DNA of 64,000 nt from Orthonyx spaldingii (lineage: Eukaryota; Chordata; Aves; Passeriformes; Orthonychidae): contig VZTJ01000523.1 in assembly GCA_013397795.1 (NCBI GenBank), positions 3,844,598-3,908,597 of the forward strand, in the 5' to 3' direction. The position numbers and the translations under genes are program-made. Within the stretch, counting starts at the first letter, position 1. Every line of letters starts with the position of its first letter. Below the pieces are notes generated by a model that searched no databases, had not been told where the DNA came from, and saw only the letters and a program-made list of their open reading frames with translations. Positions 1-12,318 of this stretch are shown piece by piece.

Positions 1-3000
1 TAACTTGGACAGACTGCAACAGTTGTTTCGGGCAAAAAAGCTTTTCAAGGGTCTTGTCTAAAGAGGGTTGAAAAATAAAAAGCTAGAAACAAATAATCCA
101 ATGGCTCTCAGTTTTATTAAATAAGCAAAATTTTTTATATATATATAAACTATAACATATTTCATATTATTAAATAATTGTGCAAAACATTTACATAGAG
201 CAGGAGGGGAACAGGTGATAGCCTATACTTCTTTTAGATTCTTGCAATTCTTTTAATACATTTACAAACTTTAAATACAGACCAAAAATCAGCAATATTG
301 TATGACTCTTCAAAGGCTAACCAAACACTGGCATAAGAATAATGTATGTGATGGTGCAACTGTATTTTTCCAGTTGAAATACTGCAGGAAATACACTAAA
401 TGAGGGCTCTGTCACACAAACAGGCCATAGGTACATAAAAGGAGTATGAAAGCTGAACACTCACCATCAAGTAACTGTGACAGGTGTAAAGATCTGACTG
501 TTACGAGTCCTGGAGTTCTAATGCCTCAGGTAAACTTTTGCTAAGTCAACATCAAGTAGTATTTGAACTTTGGAACAAAGTTTCACAGAAATGATGCATG
601 TTCCTTCCCCTCAGTGTGGAACTTTAAAAGTCACAATAATCAAATGTTCCTCTTTGTGGGTTGATATAGATTAGGTATGCATACATGTCACCAAGTATTT
701 TTAACTTTATTATTTGAACAAAATGCATAATTTGAGACAAACTGGCATTAGAAGTAGGTAGGGGGAAACTCACCTACTTCGATGTTTTTTGGTTTTGCTT
801 GTTTTTTTCAATGAAGCTCCTTCTACTTGTTCTAAGCAACCATACTCCACACCTATTTTTAAGTTTACAGCTAAAGCATTTTTACAAAAGCGAAACAGAC
901 TCATGCTAGTAAATAAATTACATGCTGCAGCAACTAGAGCAGTGCCCACATACCACTACAGAGATTTAAGAATACCACATACTGGTTTAACATCCATTTT
1001 CACTCATTTTGTCATTAAGACTTACATTATATTTGGGTCAACCAAAAAAACCCAAAGAGATTTATAAAATTTTACAACAATTAAACAGTAATGTTTAATT
1101 CTACAAATGAATAAAGCCAACTACTGCAGCTCAATATGACAACAGGACTAACAGCAGTGAAATCATGTACAATTTACTATATTACTGACACGTAATTCTT
1201 ACAAAAAACATTAAATAATTTAGACTGACACCCCATAAAGCATTTGGTTTTTGATTTATGAATTTAAAGTTACACACTTTTAAGTGACAAATTATGTGAA
1301 AGTAATATAGCTAAAGATGAAAGATAAGTAAATCAGAACTCCCAGAAAATGCTCTGGCCCCAGTAAAGCACTAAAATCTACTGCTTAACTCTTGTCAACT
1401 GCAGTAGTCCATGATTTTACCTTCACACTTTTTTCCCCCTCATTTATAATTGTTTTCTCATGGATTTTATTAAAATATAGTTTCTAGAACTGTTCTTTTA
1501 CAGTTTTAAAAACATTTAAATATCATGCTCTAAAAAAGAGCATTTATACAAAGTCTGATATTTACAATATAGACAGTTATGATCAGGTGTTAATAAGATC
1601 AACTCTTCCATGTAAGAAGAAATCTAAGCTTATGCGCTAAAGATTAATGAATGTGTCAGTGTTTTGAACTGTCTCGTAAACATACCTGAAAACAGGAGCG
1701 GATGACCAAATTATCACTTAAAGTAGTTGATCAGGAAAAGACTACATCACATAGAAAAGTTTCATTACCTCTAAGGAGGACTGAACAAGCACAAAATTTG
1801 CAGGTTATTTCCACAAGGCTCCACTGCCAATTCTGTAACTATGCATGGGAGATGCTAATAGCTTCTTAGAATAAGACAATTTTGCCTTTGAAGTGCCTTA
1901 GGGAAAATGTGTGCTGGGTTTGTATTCTCACAGCATTCCCATTGTTTAAAAGGAATTCTTCCATCAGTAAAACAAAGGTTAGTGAAAATTAAAATGACTG
2001 GACAAATCCAACAAAAATGGATATCTCCATAAGCCACCCAGCACTTCATACAGATATCTCTGTTGAGTTTTCTGCATTAGAAAACATCAAAATCACCTAC
2101 TAAACCTCTCTTAAAATAGCTTATCTTTATAAATGGAGAAAAACAGAACAAACATTTTTCTGCATACAAATATTTAATTCCATGCAAGATGGAAAACAGG
2201 AGTGCACAATAAACTTCATCTCATACCTAAATAATTTATAAATTAATTGGTTAGAATAAAATAGGGTCTATAGCAATTACTGTTACATTTTAAACACATG
2301 CAGATGAGTTAACAGCAACATTTTTACATAAAGTTTAGTGCAAGAATGTATCTGCTTAATAAATAGACTGAAGATACCTATGTAATGCTTTGAGGTGTAC
2401 ACACAGTATTTGTGCACATAATAACCTGGTTCTGAAAAGTTGTCCCTGTTTGTCTATAAACTACAAGTGCCCATTTTAAATAAAAAAAGATCCATAATTA
2501 CTCATGGGCTACTTCCCTGTGACACATGGTGTCACAAACATTGTGGTGAAAATGTAATACTGAAGTTAATCTAGAGATTATTTTTTTTTTATACACAGTT
2601 TTTATACAATCAAGAAAAAGAGATACAATTTGTATCAACAAACAAAAGGTCATTTCTGGTTATTTGAGGCATTGCTCTCAGCTGCTTATACCATGCAAGA
2701 GAAGAGAATAAGAATTAATTGCAAATTAAAAATATGAGATGTTTTTGAAAACTGGTCAAGAGTTAAATCTGTTTTCCCCCAACTATTGTGTGTGAATTAT
2801 TTTTCCCCACTAACAGAGAGAACAACCAACTAATTAAAACTTATTTTTAAACACCAAGTGTAAGAACAGAATCACCTTCAAGTTACTTCATTTCAAATAC
2901 ATAATGACACAGTCATTATATACATCACCTGTACCAACACAAGAATATTTATCCTGTGTGAAATGATACAGTTATCAAATGTCAGTAAAGTAACTGTAGC

Positions 3001-4628
3001 TGCACCCATAATTGTGGTTTCTTGTTGGTTCATTTGGTGGGTTTTTTTATATGACAGGAACCTATTTTGCACATGATAAAGAGCCCACAAGATATTTTGA
3101 ATCAAACCAACCACTACAGTAACACAAGTGGAGGAAATGATAAACTTTGTTTCTCAGACAAACAGATAACTAGAAAGCAGCATGCAAGCCATTATCAAAA
3201 CACCAGAAACAACCCTGACTGCAGCCTCACGTTCTGTGTGTTTCACAGTAAGAAACATTTAGGCAGTGTCACACCTTCTCATGAAGAAACAAAAGGCCAT
3301 AAACCAGGCCTTCTCAACTTTCATGAAAAAAACTACAGTAGAAGTCAACAAGTCCTAGCTCGAGACATGTCGAGTTAGTCATGGTTCAAAATGTTGAAAT
3401 ATACAGTGGATTCAAAAAAGGGCGTACAGTCAGTGCAGCTTAAAAAAACCAATAAACGCCTCTTTTGGAGACATTTAGCTACAAAGGTTCCCACCCTGAG
3501 CAAGATACCAGTTGAGCAAACAATGCCACACAAAATTATCTCACCTGTTGAAACAGGAACTCTAAAAGCCTTCACGAGGCAAATGCACACCTTTGCGTGG
3601 ATCTGAAGAGCAAAAACCAGGCCAGCTTTGCCACAAACCCAAACTGGAGCATCTCTTTTCAAGAAGCAGCCTTCCCCCTCCACCCTTCCTGAAGTTGATC
3701 TTGTACAGCCATCTTGAATGTCAGGCTCACTCAAACACCATCCTTGCTCCCAGAGGAAGAGCTGTAGTTAGTGATGAACTTCCATGTTAACATCCAGTTT
3801 TTGCTGCTTCTAGTTGAGTAATCCAGTTTACATAATACTGACAATTTATTTTCAGCTTGTCTAGTCATTTGGGCCAGCAGCTGCTTACTGCACGTTTGAG
3901 AGGAGATTCTGGAGAGAAGCTACAGTTAAACTTTCAGTTTATTGAATGGCACTTGTGCCTTTACATTCCTTAATGTTTTGGTCCTAATTTAATAAAGTAT
4001 TTGGCTTCTGCTGGATTGAGCCAACATACTGAACAATGTAATAGTTATTCAAACTCTTGAGGAACAGTTCTGAAATTTAAGTACCAACAACCATGTTGAC
4101 ACTGAAAAACTGAAATCAGTTTTTCCTTCTATAAACAATTTTAATTTTTATGAAATTTACTTTTTCTTCAGTACTTAAGATGCCAGTAGGCAGTGTCAAA
4201 TGACAAAGCTGAAACCTTAAAAGTCATCTGGGTGTGTATGGAGCATACTTTTAGAGGCCGATTAGGTATTTATAAGCAAATTGTAAGTGTACACTAATAC
4301 ATGCAATATAATTGCTAACACTAATTTTGTAGTAACAGCTTTGAGACACTGATTGTGACATTATAATTCTTAGTGAGCTATCCATGCAGCAAGGTATGCA
4401 TTTCCTACAAAATACTATTAAAAATCCCTATATTTAAAATCTTAAAATTTGCAATACAATCAACTTTTATATAGTGCCTCAGCATATGTATGATTGCTAC
4501 TGTGTACAGAATTTTATACTATCTTAGTAGAAAATATTTACAATAGATTGGCCTCTTCTTTCATGTAAATTTTCCTCTGGGTCCTATGTGCTGTACAGTT
4601 TCATTTATCCAAAAGAGGCTGTACTGCT
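1..4628 (-). other. ZC3H12B: Probable 3' UTR of ZC3H12B (about 4.5 kb)
   Basis: No coding potential is seen on either strand downstream of the ZC3H12B stop at 4629-4631. The stretch is AT-rich and free of recognisable repeats. On the minus strand many AUUUA-like and U-rich elements are present, as expected of a long vertebrate 3' UTR. A canonical AATAAA with a U-rich downstream element lies near the far end (113-118), which would give a 3' UTR of about 4.5 kb. The extent is inferred; shorter forms using internal AATAAA matches are possible. The small open frames inside it (for example 789-1067 and 4674-4934 on the plus strand) resemble nothing known. Confidence 0.6.
113..118 (-). terminator. 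ZC3H12B: Candidate ZC3H12B poly(A) signal AATAAA
   Basis: Read on the minus strand this is AATAAA. It is followed within 20-60 nt by a T/GT-rich stretch (around 60-95) that would serve as the downstream element. It is the last good signal before the window edge in the direction of transcription. Use is inferred, not shown. Confidence 0.45.
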
Positions 4629-6049
4629 CTAACGCCCTGTTCTTAATTTGGCAACAATCATGGCTGCCAGCTGTTGTGCATCTGTCATGTGGGGATTCTT
4701 TTCCATCACAGAAAGGACAATGCTTGGGGGGAAAATATTGCAGAGGTTCTTGTATGTTTGATACTGATGTTCTGGGATGATATGCGGTTCCCGTGGCTCA
4801 CCACATATCCCAATCCAGGGATTTCTCCAGAGCTGCTCCATCTTCTCAGGCATGCTTCTCACCATTACAGGTTCATAACACGGCTGCATGAGGTTGTTAC
4901 TCAGTGGGTAGGAGTGGTAAGTGTAAGAGTCTGATGCACATGGCAATGGATCCCAGCTGGCGTGCTGCTCTCGACAGAGGGGTGGTCGTCTCTGCCTTGT
5001 AGGGTTACTTTCATAAAGCCGTGAGTCAGAAATACTGTCCATTCTGGTCATCACCAAGGCACGGCTTGGTTGTGCAGTTGATGGGTGAACATTTTGAGGC
5101 ACAGGGTATTCTCCTGGACAACTGGACCGTGCTCCAACAACTGGATGCTGGGCATGCAGGCCTAAGTGGGAAACTGACTGTTTGCGAAGGGATTGCTTAG
5201 GCTCTTCAGTTCCATAACTCTGACCTCTATTTAAGGCTTCATGGTAACCATGAGGGAAAGGCTGAAGACGATTTTTCGATGGCAGTCTGTGGCTCTTCAC
5301 ATTGTCTTCTGGACTGGCATCTGCTACACCCAGATACAAGTCATTGTAAGAGGAATAAGAATCATTACTTGTATGGCTTAAGCAATTGTCAGGACAGGGG
5401 CTTGAGTTTCTAGAATACATCCCCTGGTCCATATCAGCCCCGTAATAATCTGAGTTACGGATACTACTTATGCTTAAGTTGGAGAAATCACTGAGTAAGG
5501 AGTAATAGCCATGGTCCCCCAGTGACTCGTATTTGGGGTACTGGTCAATATAGCTAACTGAGGTGCCATGGCTATTGGTGACTAGTATAGGAGGATATTG
5601 CACACTGGACATATGTTCCAGTGAGGATTTCTGATGTACGAACTGTGAGGAACCTGGCACCGGGCTGCTTGCAGAACGAGTATTTAATGCACCAGCTGCA
5701 TGGCTTTTTGGTGGAGGGAGCGTTGGTACACTTAATGCAGAAACCAGAGACGGGACAGAGCTGGCCTCGGACTTCCGGGCTGCTGATAACTTTTCCTCAG
5801 GCTCCACAGCTACTGACCTAATGCTTGGATCTGACTGACGTTTTGGGGCAATGCGTTTCACTTCAGAACTGATTTCTCCTTTGGAGCTGGATGGCCCTGT
5901 GCCACATTTGGCCAAGGCTCCCTCACTCATAGTTTTCACAGCAGATAATTTGGCACTTATTCGAAGCTCATCCGCTACTGACCTTTGAGGCTGGTTTGCA
6001 CGTTCTGGGTGGTAATATTTACATTTGTGCCCATAGGTGCACTTTTTAC
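4629..6049 (-). CDS. ZC3H12B: ZC3H12B coding exon 5 (last) with stop TAG
   Basis: The acceptor is CTTCCAG|GTAAAAAG. It encodes the rest of the CCCH finger (KCTYGHKCKYYHPER), the QPQRSVADELR segment that follows it in all Regnases, the Ser/Pro/Tyr-rich linker, and the C-terminal domain ending AMIVAKLRTGR. The stop TAG occupies 4631-4629. About 57% of the protein lies in this single exon. Confidence 0.97.
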
Positions 6050-9000
6050 CTGGAAGAAAAGGGTTTTCAAGTTAAATAAATCAAAAACTCGTTAATACCA
6101 CCAATTGCTATCTTTTCTCTTTATATCTTTCTCCACTTTTCAATAGTAGTATTTCTATATTAAACCCCTAAGGAATAATTATGTATTTGATATATACAGG
6201 CAGCCACAGGCTCTGCTGCCTGTATCCATGTGTATCTGCATCAAAGGCAAGACGTATCATTTTTCTTCCTACTGGCTCATGATTTCAATAATGACAACAT
6301 ACACACAGTGCTATATAAAATAAGTCAGCTTTAACACCATTTTATTAATTATGAATCTCCTTCCTTAAATACAAACCAGAATAAAATAGCAAAAAGCTGT
6401 ATTATTCACAAGGTATATCTGGTAATCCTTAATTTTCTGCTGTACTGTTTTTATAAATATGTGTATGAGGGGTATAAAAGTGGACATAGTGCTTGGATGG
6501 CACCACGAAAAATGGTACAATTTTTTGTTCTGGTAATGACAAGATGTTAATTAATTGCTTGTTTCACCTACCTTTAAATGCAACAGATCGATCTGACTTG
6601 GGCACTTACCATAAGGACACGGTTGTTTCTTATGTTCAGGAATAACTGGCCTTTTTCTTAAGAAATTTTCAAGGCTTGGACCATGGCGTCCTAAAGGATC
6701 ATCTGGAGGCATAAATCTAAGGGAAAAGAAATGAAACATGATCAGTTTTTCCTGAGAACGCTGAATTAGCAAATTCACTTACTTCTGAAGAAAAACCCCA
6801 TACTTGTCATTCACAAAAGAATACATCAGCAGCCGCTCCTCAATGAACTTCTTCCATTCTGGTTTTTCATTTTGAAGATCCCGATAGTTATCGTTTGACA
6901 CAATGATGCCATCTGAGTCGAAAGCAAGTTTTACTATGAATCGATCATCATAGCAAACTACTCTTCTTCCCTGAACTCTTCGAGATGGGGTGAAAACAAG
7001 AATTTTTTCTTTCTCCAATTTACGTAAGATTTCTTGATCTGTAAAATAATTTTGGTTGAGCAGCTTTTAGAAAAGTTTTAAAAGAAAGAAATGCAACCTT
7101 TGTATTATGAAAATTCTTGCCCTTTTCTGACAAAGTACCTTGCAATTGTATTCATACACAATCCTCATTATCATTAAAAAACACCTAGATGTGGATTTTA
7201 TTTCTGAGGTTTCAAAGCACTGAGTAAATATTCGATATTTGAACTTCATAACCACTCTGCAGCCATGTACCTTTACTCAGTGTTCCTGAACATGTCAAGA
7301 ACTCAAGTGTTACTGTATTACAATAACCTTCTTGTTAGCCTAGAGTAAAATGTAAATACTTTCTATGGGTCAAAACACATGCTGCCTCTTCAGTGTTCAA
7401 GATAACCCTCCTAACTGAGTCCCTGGCCTGTCACTACATATTTTATGCTCACCCACCAAATAAGGCTCAGTTCCTGTATGCTCAACAAAGTTTGCTAATG
7501 GGAAGATTTCAACTACTGCTTCTCAAAAGTGTTGAAACCATCCAATAATGTTACAAAACTCACACATGCAGATACTTAAATGCTTGTTTCCTCACCAGTG
7601 AAACTGCTGTGTTTTCAAACAAACAGTTGACTCCAACATCATCATCACCACATCCACAGCCCAGTACTGGCACCCATCAGAAACATGACAATATTTTTTT
7701 TCTTTTTAACCAAGGGGTCAAAGAAAATCTTGATGTTACCTGTAATTGGTGCATCAGGTCGAGACTGTTCTTTTCTCCATGCAGGTACAAACACAGTGAT
7801 ATCTTTATGTCCTTTTTCCAGAAACCAATCAACAGCTAGTTGAATTCCCCGGCAGGAAAATCCTTCTTTGTTCCCATGGCTGAAGAACATGCAAGTTTTA
7901 GAAACAGCAATGACAAAAGTTACTTTTAGTTTTGGTTTTTGTTGTGGTGATTTGGTTGTTTTTTTCTTCTAAAGCTGCCATGGTCAAAGGATATAAGGAA
8001 AACAAAGTCTGTGAAGTTTCATTAGGCCTCCTTACATAATTGAAAAAAGACAACTGTACAGAGCTTTTCAGCCATCAGATTATAGCAGCCTTGCTACTTA
8101 AGAAGTCTATAAATGGTGAAATTTCACTATCCCCAGAGCAAAAGCAAGTAAACATGAAGTTTTTCACTTTTTTCATTTTATTAGCTGACCTGATGAAAAA
8201 TATCACTTTCCCCAACAAATTGAGCTTACCTTAACTAGCACCATAAAACACTACCACAAAAAGAGGAATGAAAATGAGGAATGTCATAGGTGATAAGTGC
8301 TTTTAAACATCTATATTAATAAAATCTTTTCCTCTGATACTAAATATTCTGCATTTTTATTAGAGCTTTTTATAGGAAAGAAATAATTGTGTCAAAGTTA
8401 TTTAAGTCCCATCCCTATCAAAAATTTGTTTTCTGAAACACACAGGGGTCTCTAAAACAGCACACAATTAATATAAAAGAGTTTAATTTTTAAAAATGCC
8501 TAAGCAGTTCCTGCAAGGGAAAGAAGAAATTTTTAAGAGGTTTGATAGAAACCAAGGAGAATCTTAATTTATCTTATTCAATCTCTAACTGCATCATCTA
8601 TAACTGCAATATTTTTAAGCAGGAGAAGTGCCTAAGCCTTACACTTTTCAGATATTCTCAGTCTGCAGAACAGATTTTGCATAATTAGGAAACTTCCATC
8701 ATATTGAAATTGTCTTTTAAATCCATAAAATTCTGTGGATTATCATTCAAAATTTCACCTCAAAGTTGCTTGTTGTTATTGTTACTACTGTAGAATGACA
8801 TCACAGATTACTGGACCATGTTTTGCTGGGCTCAAAACATTACAGAAAGTAAGACTGAAGCAGACCCAAGGCAGACAGATCTAATATATTCTGTTTGATT
8901 ATGGATCACCAGCGTAGTCTAAATCCTCACAACTTAAACAATGAACACAGAAGCCACAATGTTGCTAAAAGCATTTTCCTTAAATTTTTATACATTTCAG

Positions 9001-10457
9001 ATTTGACAGAATTTAATATCCTTTAAAACTTTCAGATGCATATGCACATGCATTTTGTTATGAGTTGGACTTGATGATCCTTATGGGTCCCTTATAACTT
9101 GAGATAGTCTAATGGGCCTATAAATAAAGCATCAGATCTGAGCTATGAAATAGTCAGAGTACACACCCTTTTTTCTCCACTTGCTGCCTGTCACATTATT
9201 CTCAGAGGTAACTCAAGCAGTAGAGATTACAAATTCAACAGGCAAGTAAAAAAAAAGAAAAAAAAGGGTAAATCCAGTTTTGGCAATGTTGCTTTACAGA
9301 AACATCTTATGGATTGATGTAACCACAACTTGATGCTGGAAAATCCTGTATATAAAATACTGTTACAGGATTTGAAGGGTTTATGTATTTGAAAGGTCAG
9401 CATACTCAATACACCTATAAAAATCTGAATTTTCTTAATACACTGAAAAAATAATAATTCATATCACAAGTTCTTCTAGAGAACTTCACTTTAGAAAGAA
9501 CCAAGTTTTCCTGCCCTTCTTGGTTACTTTCCTTTAATGTCCAGAGGCAATGTTCAATATTGCTCAAGGACTTCAAAACACTAAACCCATCCACACAGAA
9601 GCCCACTGCAGGTAGATTGCTTGAACAAAAGATTTGAGGCGAGAACTTGGATTTAAGAGGAGGGCAGGGGAACTGGAATATAGATTACATATAAAGGAGT
9701 AACAGCATAATTAAAAGCTTAAAGAGTTCATAAAATAGATGTATTATCAGTGTAATAGTCTACATGACTTAAAATTACTTTGCCATCAATACTGATTTTT
9801 CTCTTAAATATTTTTGTGATATATTATTTTCAAATATTGTGACAGAGAGCCCCACCTCATAGCGACATTGCTTCCATCAATGACAATTGGCCTCAAGTTA
9901 TCACTGTTATCCACCACTTCATCTTCGAGTGACAATTCAGGGCTTGCTATTTCCTTTGGGCAAGGGCCTCTTGGCACCAGAGTACCAGTGGTACTGCTGG
10001 CAGTGCTTTGTCCCTCTGATTCACTTTTATTGCCAAGTCTCACAAGCTCTGCTAGGACATCATTGATGAGCGCATCTGCTCCCAGCTTATTCAGTACAGC
10101 CTGGATCTGATCTCCTGCATACCCAAGCTTTAAAGCAAAATCCATTTTAGCTTGGTATTCCTTGTCCAAATTTGTTTTGCATTCATCTAGCTTCAAGTCT
10201 TGTGTGATGCTGCTCTGTGAAAAACTTGGGCGATCCAGACATGGGGAGCGGCAGAGCGGCCGATGCGGTTTGGTGGAACCCTCCTTCTCTCTCCACTGAG
10301 CACTGCTTCTGAAGTAGGGTTGCTCAGGCTCACTTTCTGAGCTCGTCCATTCCTCAGACTCAGCACTGCATTCCCCCGCGTCTTGTTCCACATTTCTGTC
10401 TTCTCTGGAGCGCCTCTTCTCCATTTTCAGCTTCCCTACCATAGACCAGGCCGTCAT
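4629..10457 (-). CDS. ZC3H12B: ZC3H12B, CCCH zinc-finger PIN-domain endoribonuclease (Regnase-2 / MCPIP2); complete, 5 coding exons, 834 aa
   Basis: Coding exons on the minus strand are 10457-9856, 7879-7740, 7038-6804, 6716-6610 and 6049-4629. All four introns have GT-AG borders and the frame is kept, giving 834 aa against 836 in human. The order is: UBA-like segment (about 100-143), NYN/PIN nuclease domain (about 188-345), CCCH zinc finger C359-X5-C365-X5-C371-X3-H375, a long Ser/Pro-rich disordered region, and a conserved C-terminal helical domain (791-834, from YQTYKNLCNIF). The PIN acidic residues are intact: D194 (VIDGSN), D278/D279 (CYDDRF), D297 and D301 (SNDNYRD). Regnase proteins cleave stem-loops in the 3' UTRs of immune and other mRNAs in the cytoplasm; the finger aids RNA binding. 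The family is certain. B rather than C/A/D is chosen from the close match along the C-terminal half and from ZC4H2 as neighbour. The ATG at 10457 is preferred because MTA..MEK aligns with the human start; the preceding codon is GTG. Confidence 0.97.
6610..6716 (-). CDS. ZC3H12B: ZC3H12B coding exon 4
   Basis: The acceptor is CCCTTAG|ATTTATG and the donor TATG|GTAAGT at 6609, a perfect consensus. It encodes FMPPDDPLGRHGPSLENFLR and the first zinc-finger cysteine (C359). The finger is split between exons 4 and 5. Confidence 0.96.
6804..7038 (-). CDS. ZC3H12B: ZC3H12B coding exon 3
   Basis: The acceptor is TTTTACAG|ATCAAG and the donor GACAA|GTATGG at 6803. It encodes DQEILRKLEKEK through YSFVNDK (residues 248-325), including the Mg-binding acidic residues of CYDDRF and SNDNYRD. 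The following intron is only 87 nt long. Confidence 0.96.
7740..7879 (-). CDS. ZC3H12B: ZC3H12B coding exon 2
   Basis: The acceptor is TTCTTCAG|CCATGG and the donor ACAG|GTAACA at 7739. It encodes residues 201-247 (SHGNKEGFSCRGIQLAVDW to RPDAPIT), the core of the PIN fold that includes the FSCRGI motif. The split codon AG|C restores the Ser of the family motif VAMSHGNKE, which confirms the junction with the previous exon. Confidence 0.96.
7880..9855 (-). other. ZC3H12B: ZC3H12B intron between coding exons 1 and 2
   Basis: The borders are GTGGGG...TTCTTCAG. The sequence is AT-rich; the only recognisable element is a short CR1 3' tail at about 9057-9112. No other exon or RNA gene is seen. Confidence 0.9.
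9057..9112 (+). mobile_element. CR1 LINE 3'-end fragment
   Basis: The stretch carries the CR1 terminal motif, GTTGGACTTGATGATCC, TTATGGGTCCC and a degraded tail. It matches the 3' end of the better preserved copy at 37190-37265. Only the last 55 bp or so are present, which is typical of 5'-truncated CR1. Confidence 0.75.
9856..10457 (-). CDS. ZC3H12B: ZC3H12B coding exon 1
   Basis: This exon encodes residues 1-200 plus two bases of Ser201: the acidic Ser/Glu-rich N-terminus, the conserved RPLCRSPCLDRPSFSQSS motif, the UBA-like helices (EYQAKMDFALKLGY to ELVRLGNK) and the first PIN strand with D194. The donor is ATGAG|GTGGGG at 9855. The exon itself reaches upstream to an acceptor at 10622. 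The ATG has G at -3 and A at +4. Confidence 0.95.
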
Positions 10458-10482
10458 CACGTTCAGCTTCCAGCCAGAGCGC

Positions 10483-10614
10483 TCAGTTCTCTTTCATTTC
10501 CAAAGCCACCTGGAATTCATACTCAATTGCATCATGTTGGCCAATTAAAAGTTTACACAAGGCTGGAGCTGATTTGCCTTGCTTACTATATTCTGGCATA
10601 GGCAACACCAACAT
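10483..10614 (-). CDS. Upstream open reading frame in the ZC3H12B leader (43 codons in this exon)
   Basis: ATG at 10614, TGA at 10485-10483, in a different frame from ZC3H12B, ending 25 nt before its start codon. The composition looks protein-like: it begins MLVLPMPEYSKQGKSAPAL and ends EFQVALEMKEN. The frame is also open up to the splice acceptor. Joined to the CpG-island exon at 25430-25390 it would begin MATAGSGGPSGMSR and total 59 aa. I do not recognise the product. It may be a regulatory uORF, a microprotein, or chance. Confidence 0.4.
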   Translation of the reverse strand: MLVLPMPEYSKQGKSAPALCKLLIGQHDAIEYEFQVALEMKEN

Positions 10615-11271
10615 GAAGTTCCTTTAAAAGAAAGGAAAAAATAAGAAAAAAAAAGAAAAAAAGAAATAAAAATTAGGTTTTGATCAATTCTGCAAAATAC
10701 TCAACTACAATGATTTTGTTTACAAGTCAGTAGATGTCTCCAGTCATTCACATTTCTATGTAAACTGATTATAAGGCATATAATTACATTGTATTTGTAA
10801 TCACAAATAAAACTCTTTCCCTCCCCCAGCTACTCTACCTACAAAAAAAAGGACAATTCCCACACAATAAATGTAGAGCTGGAACAAATGGATTATCTTG
10901 GTAATATTTAAAGATAATAAAGCAGAAAAGGGTGAGCCCCCATTTCCACTAGAAACTTGTCTTCTACTGCAAGAACAGCCTGTCTACCTTAGGAACAACT
11001 GTGCAGTGTTCCAGTATGCATAAAATTTAACAAAAACCATTTCAGCCTCTTTCCATGAGGATTTCCTATCAGAACCAATAAGTTTATCTAGCAAAAGGAT
11101 CTTCTGGAAAACATTTAACAAAATATTATAAGCCACAAAAGAAAATTAAAAGCATCACCAGTGTGCATATAAATCAAAGCTTATTCACTCTAAGTTTCCA
11201 TATCCTTTTGGTTTTAGGTAATAAGATGCTGAAAGCCACAGCAGCTAATATACCACTCATAGAATCATAGC

Positions 11272-11301
11272 ATGGCCTCTTCACCACTTGTGAGAGGCCA
11301 T
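11272..11301. repeat. Perfect 9-bp inverted repeat (hairpin)
   Basis: ATGGCCTCT (11272-11280) and AGAGGCCAT (11293-11301) are exact reverse complements around a 12-nt loop, in which CAC/GTG can pair further. It lies next to a CR1-like ATAGAATCATAG. Confidence 0.5.
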
Positions 11302-11914
11302 CCCTAATTCCTTTGGGACAATTTACAGGTGTTTGTTTCCCTGCTGCTTCCTAGAGTGCTGGTGTTCCCTGGTTCTTCTCTGGCACTCAGAAGCACATCC
11401 CCTCCTCTGATGATCTAGTTCAAAGTTCTCCTAATAAGTCTTAGAAAGGTTTCATGACTATTTCCCTACATTAAATGGTGGGTTTCTGTTGCCCAGGGGA
11501 ATATTCCAGAGAAAAACAGGTCTAGAAGAGTGATAAAATTTGATAAGCAAAACCATAAAAATGTCAAAGGATCTCTGAGACAGGTCCATATTGCCCTAAA
11601 AATAACCAAGCCTCCTAAAATTGTCTCAAAGTAAATCAGAGATTATTAACCTGCAAAACCTTTCTACAGTAATATATAATTACCATAAACAGGCAAAACA
11701 GTAACATTCTACCAGACTGCACTCCGGTTCATGCAAACAAAAATGTGCACACATGCAGAGACAGCTGCTCAAAAGCCTAATTTCTTTAGGAGAATGCTAA
11801 TCACTCCTACCTGAAAAAAAAACCTAAAAGGTCAAGTTTGGAGTCAACAAACCCTATTTTTTAATAAAGAACCATATTTTTTCATATTTTCATATATTCA
11901 TATGTACTTATAGT

Positions 11915-12318
11915 TTTTCAGTCTGGAGAAAAGGAGGGTCAGGGGAGACCTCATTGCTCTCTACAACTGCCTGAAAGGAGGTTGTAGCCAGTTAAGGGTC
12001 AGTCTTTTCTCCCAGGCAACCAGCAGTAGGACAAGAGGAAATGGCCTCAAGCTGTACCAGGATAAGTTTAGGCTGGAAGAATCAGGAAGAATTTAGGTCG
12101 GAAGAATCAGGTTGGAATCAGGAAGGATTTCTTCACAGAAAGGGTTGTCAAGCATTGGATTTGACTGTCCAGGGAGGCAGTGGAGTCACCATTCAGAGGT
12201 GTTCAACAATCAACTGGACGTGGCACTCAGTGCTCTGCTCTATTTGACAAGATGGGGACTGGTCAAAGGTTGGACTCAATGATCCTGGAGATCTTTGCCA
12301 ACGTAAATGATCCTGTGA
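11915..12318 (+). mobile_element. CR1 LINE 3' portion
   Basis: The order of segments is that of CR1 3' regions: TCTGGAGAAAAGGAGG...GGGGAGACCTCATTGCTCTC, then GGACAAGAGGAAATGGCCTCAAG-like text, GGATTTCTTCACAGAAAGGG, and finally GGTTGGACTCAATGATCCTG. The middle has a short local duplication of a GGAAGAATCAGG unit near 12075-12120. It is in plus orientation, inside the presumed ZC3H12B intron. Confidence 0.85.

Larger units (their letters stand above)
9856..10621 (-). other. ZC3H12B: Exon carrying the ZC3H12B start codon, including 164 nt of 5' UTR
   Basis: On the minus strand a long T-rich polypyrimidine tract (10624-10680) ends in AAAG at 10625-10622. This is a strong 3' splice site that makes 10621 the first exon base. 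Between it and the ATG at 10457 lie 164 nt of leader, most of it an open frame described separately. The transcription start must therefore be further upstream; the CpG island near 25 kb is the best candidate. Confidence 0.75.
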
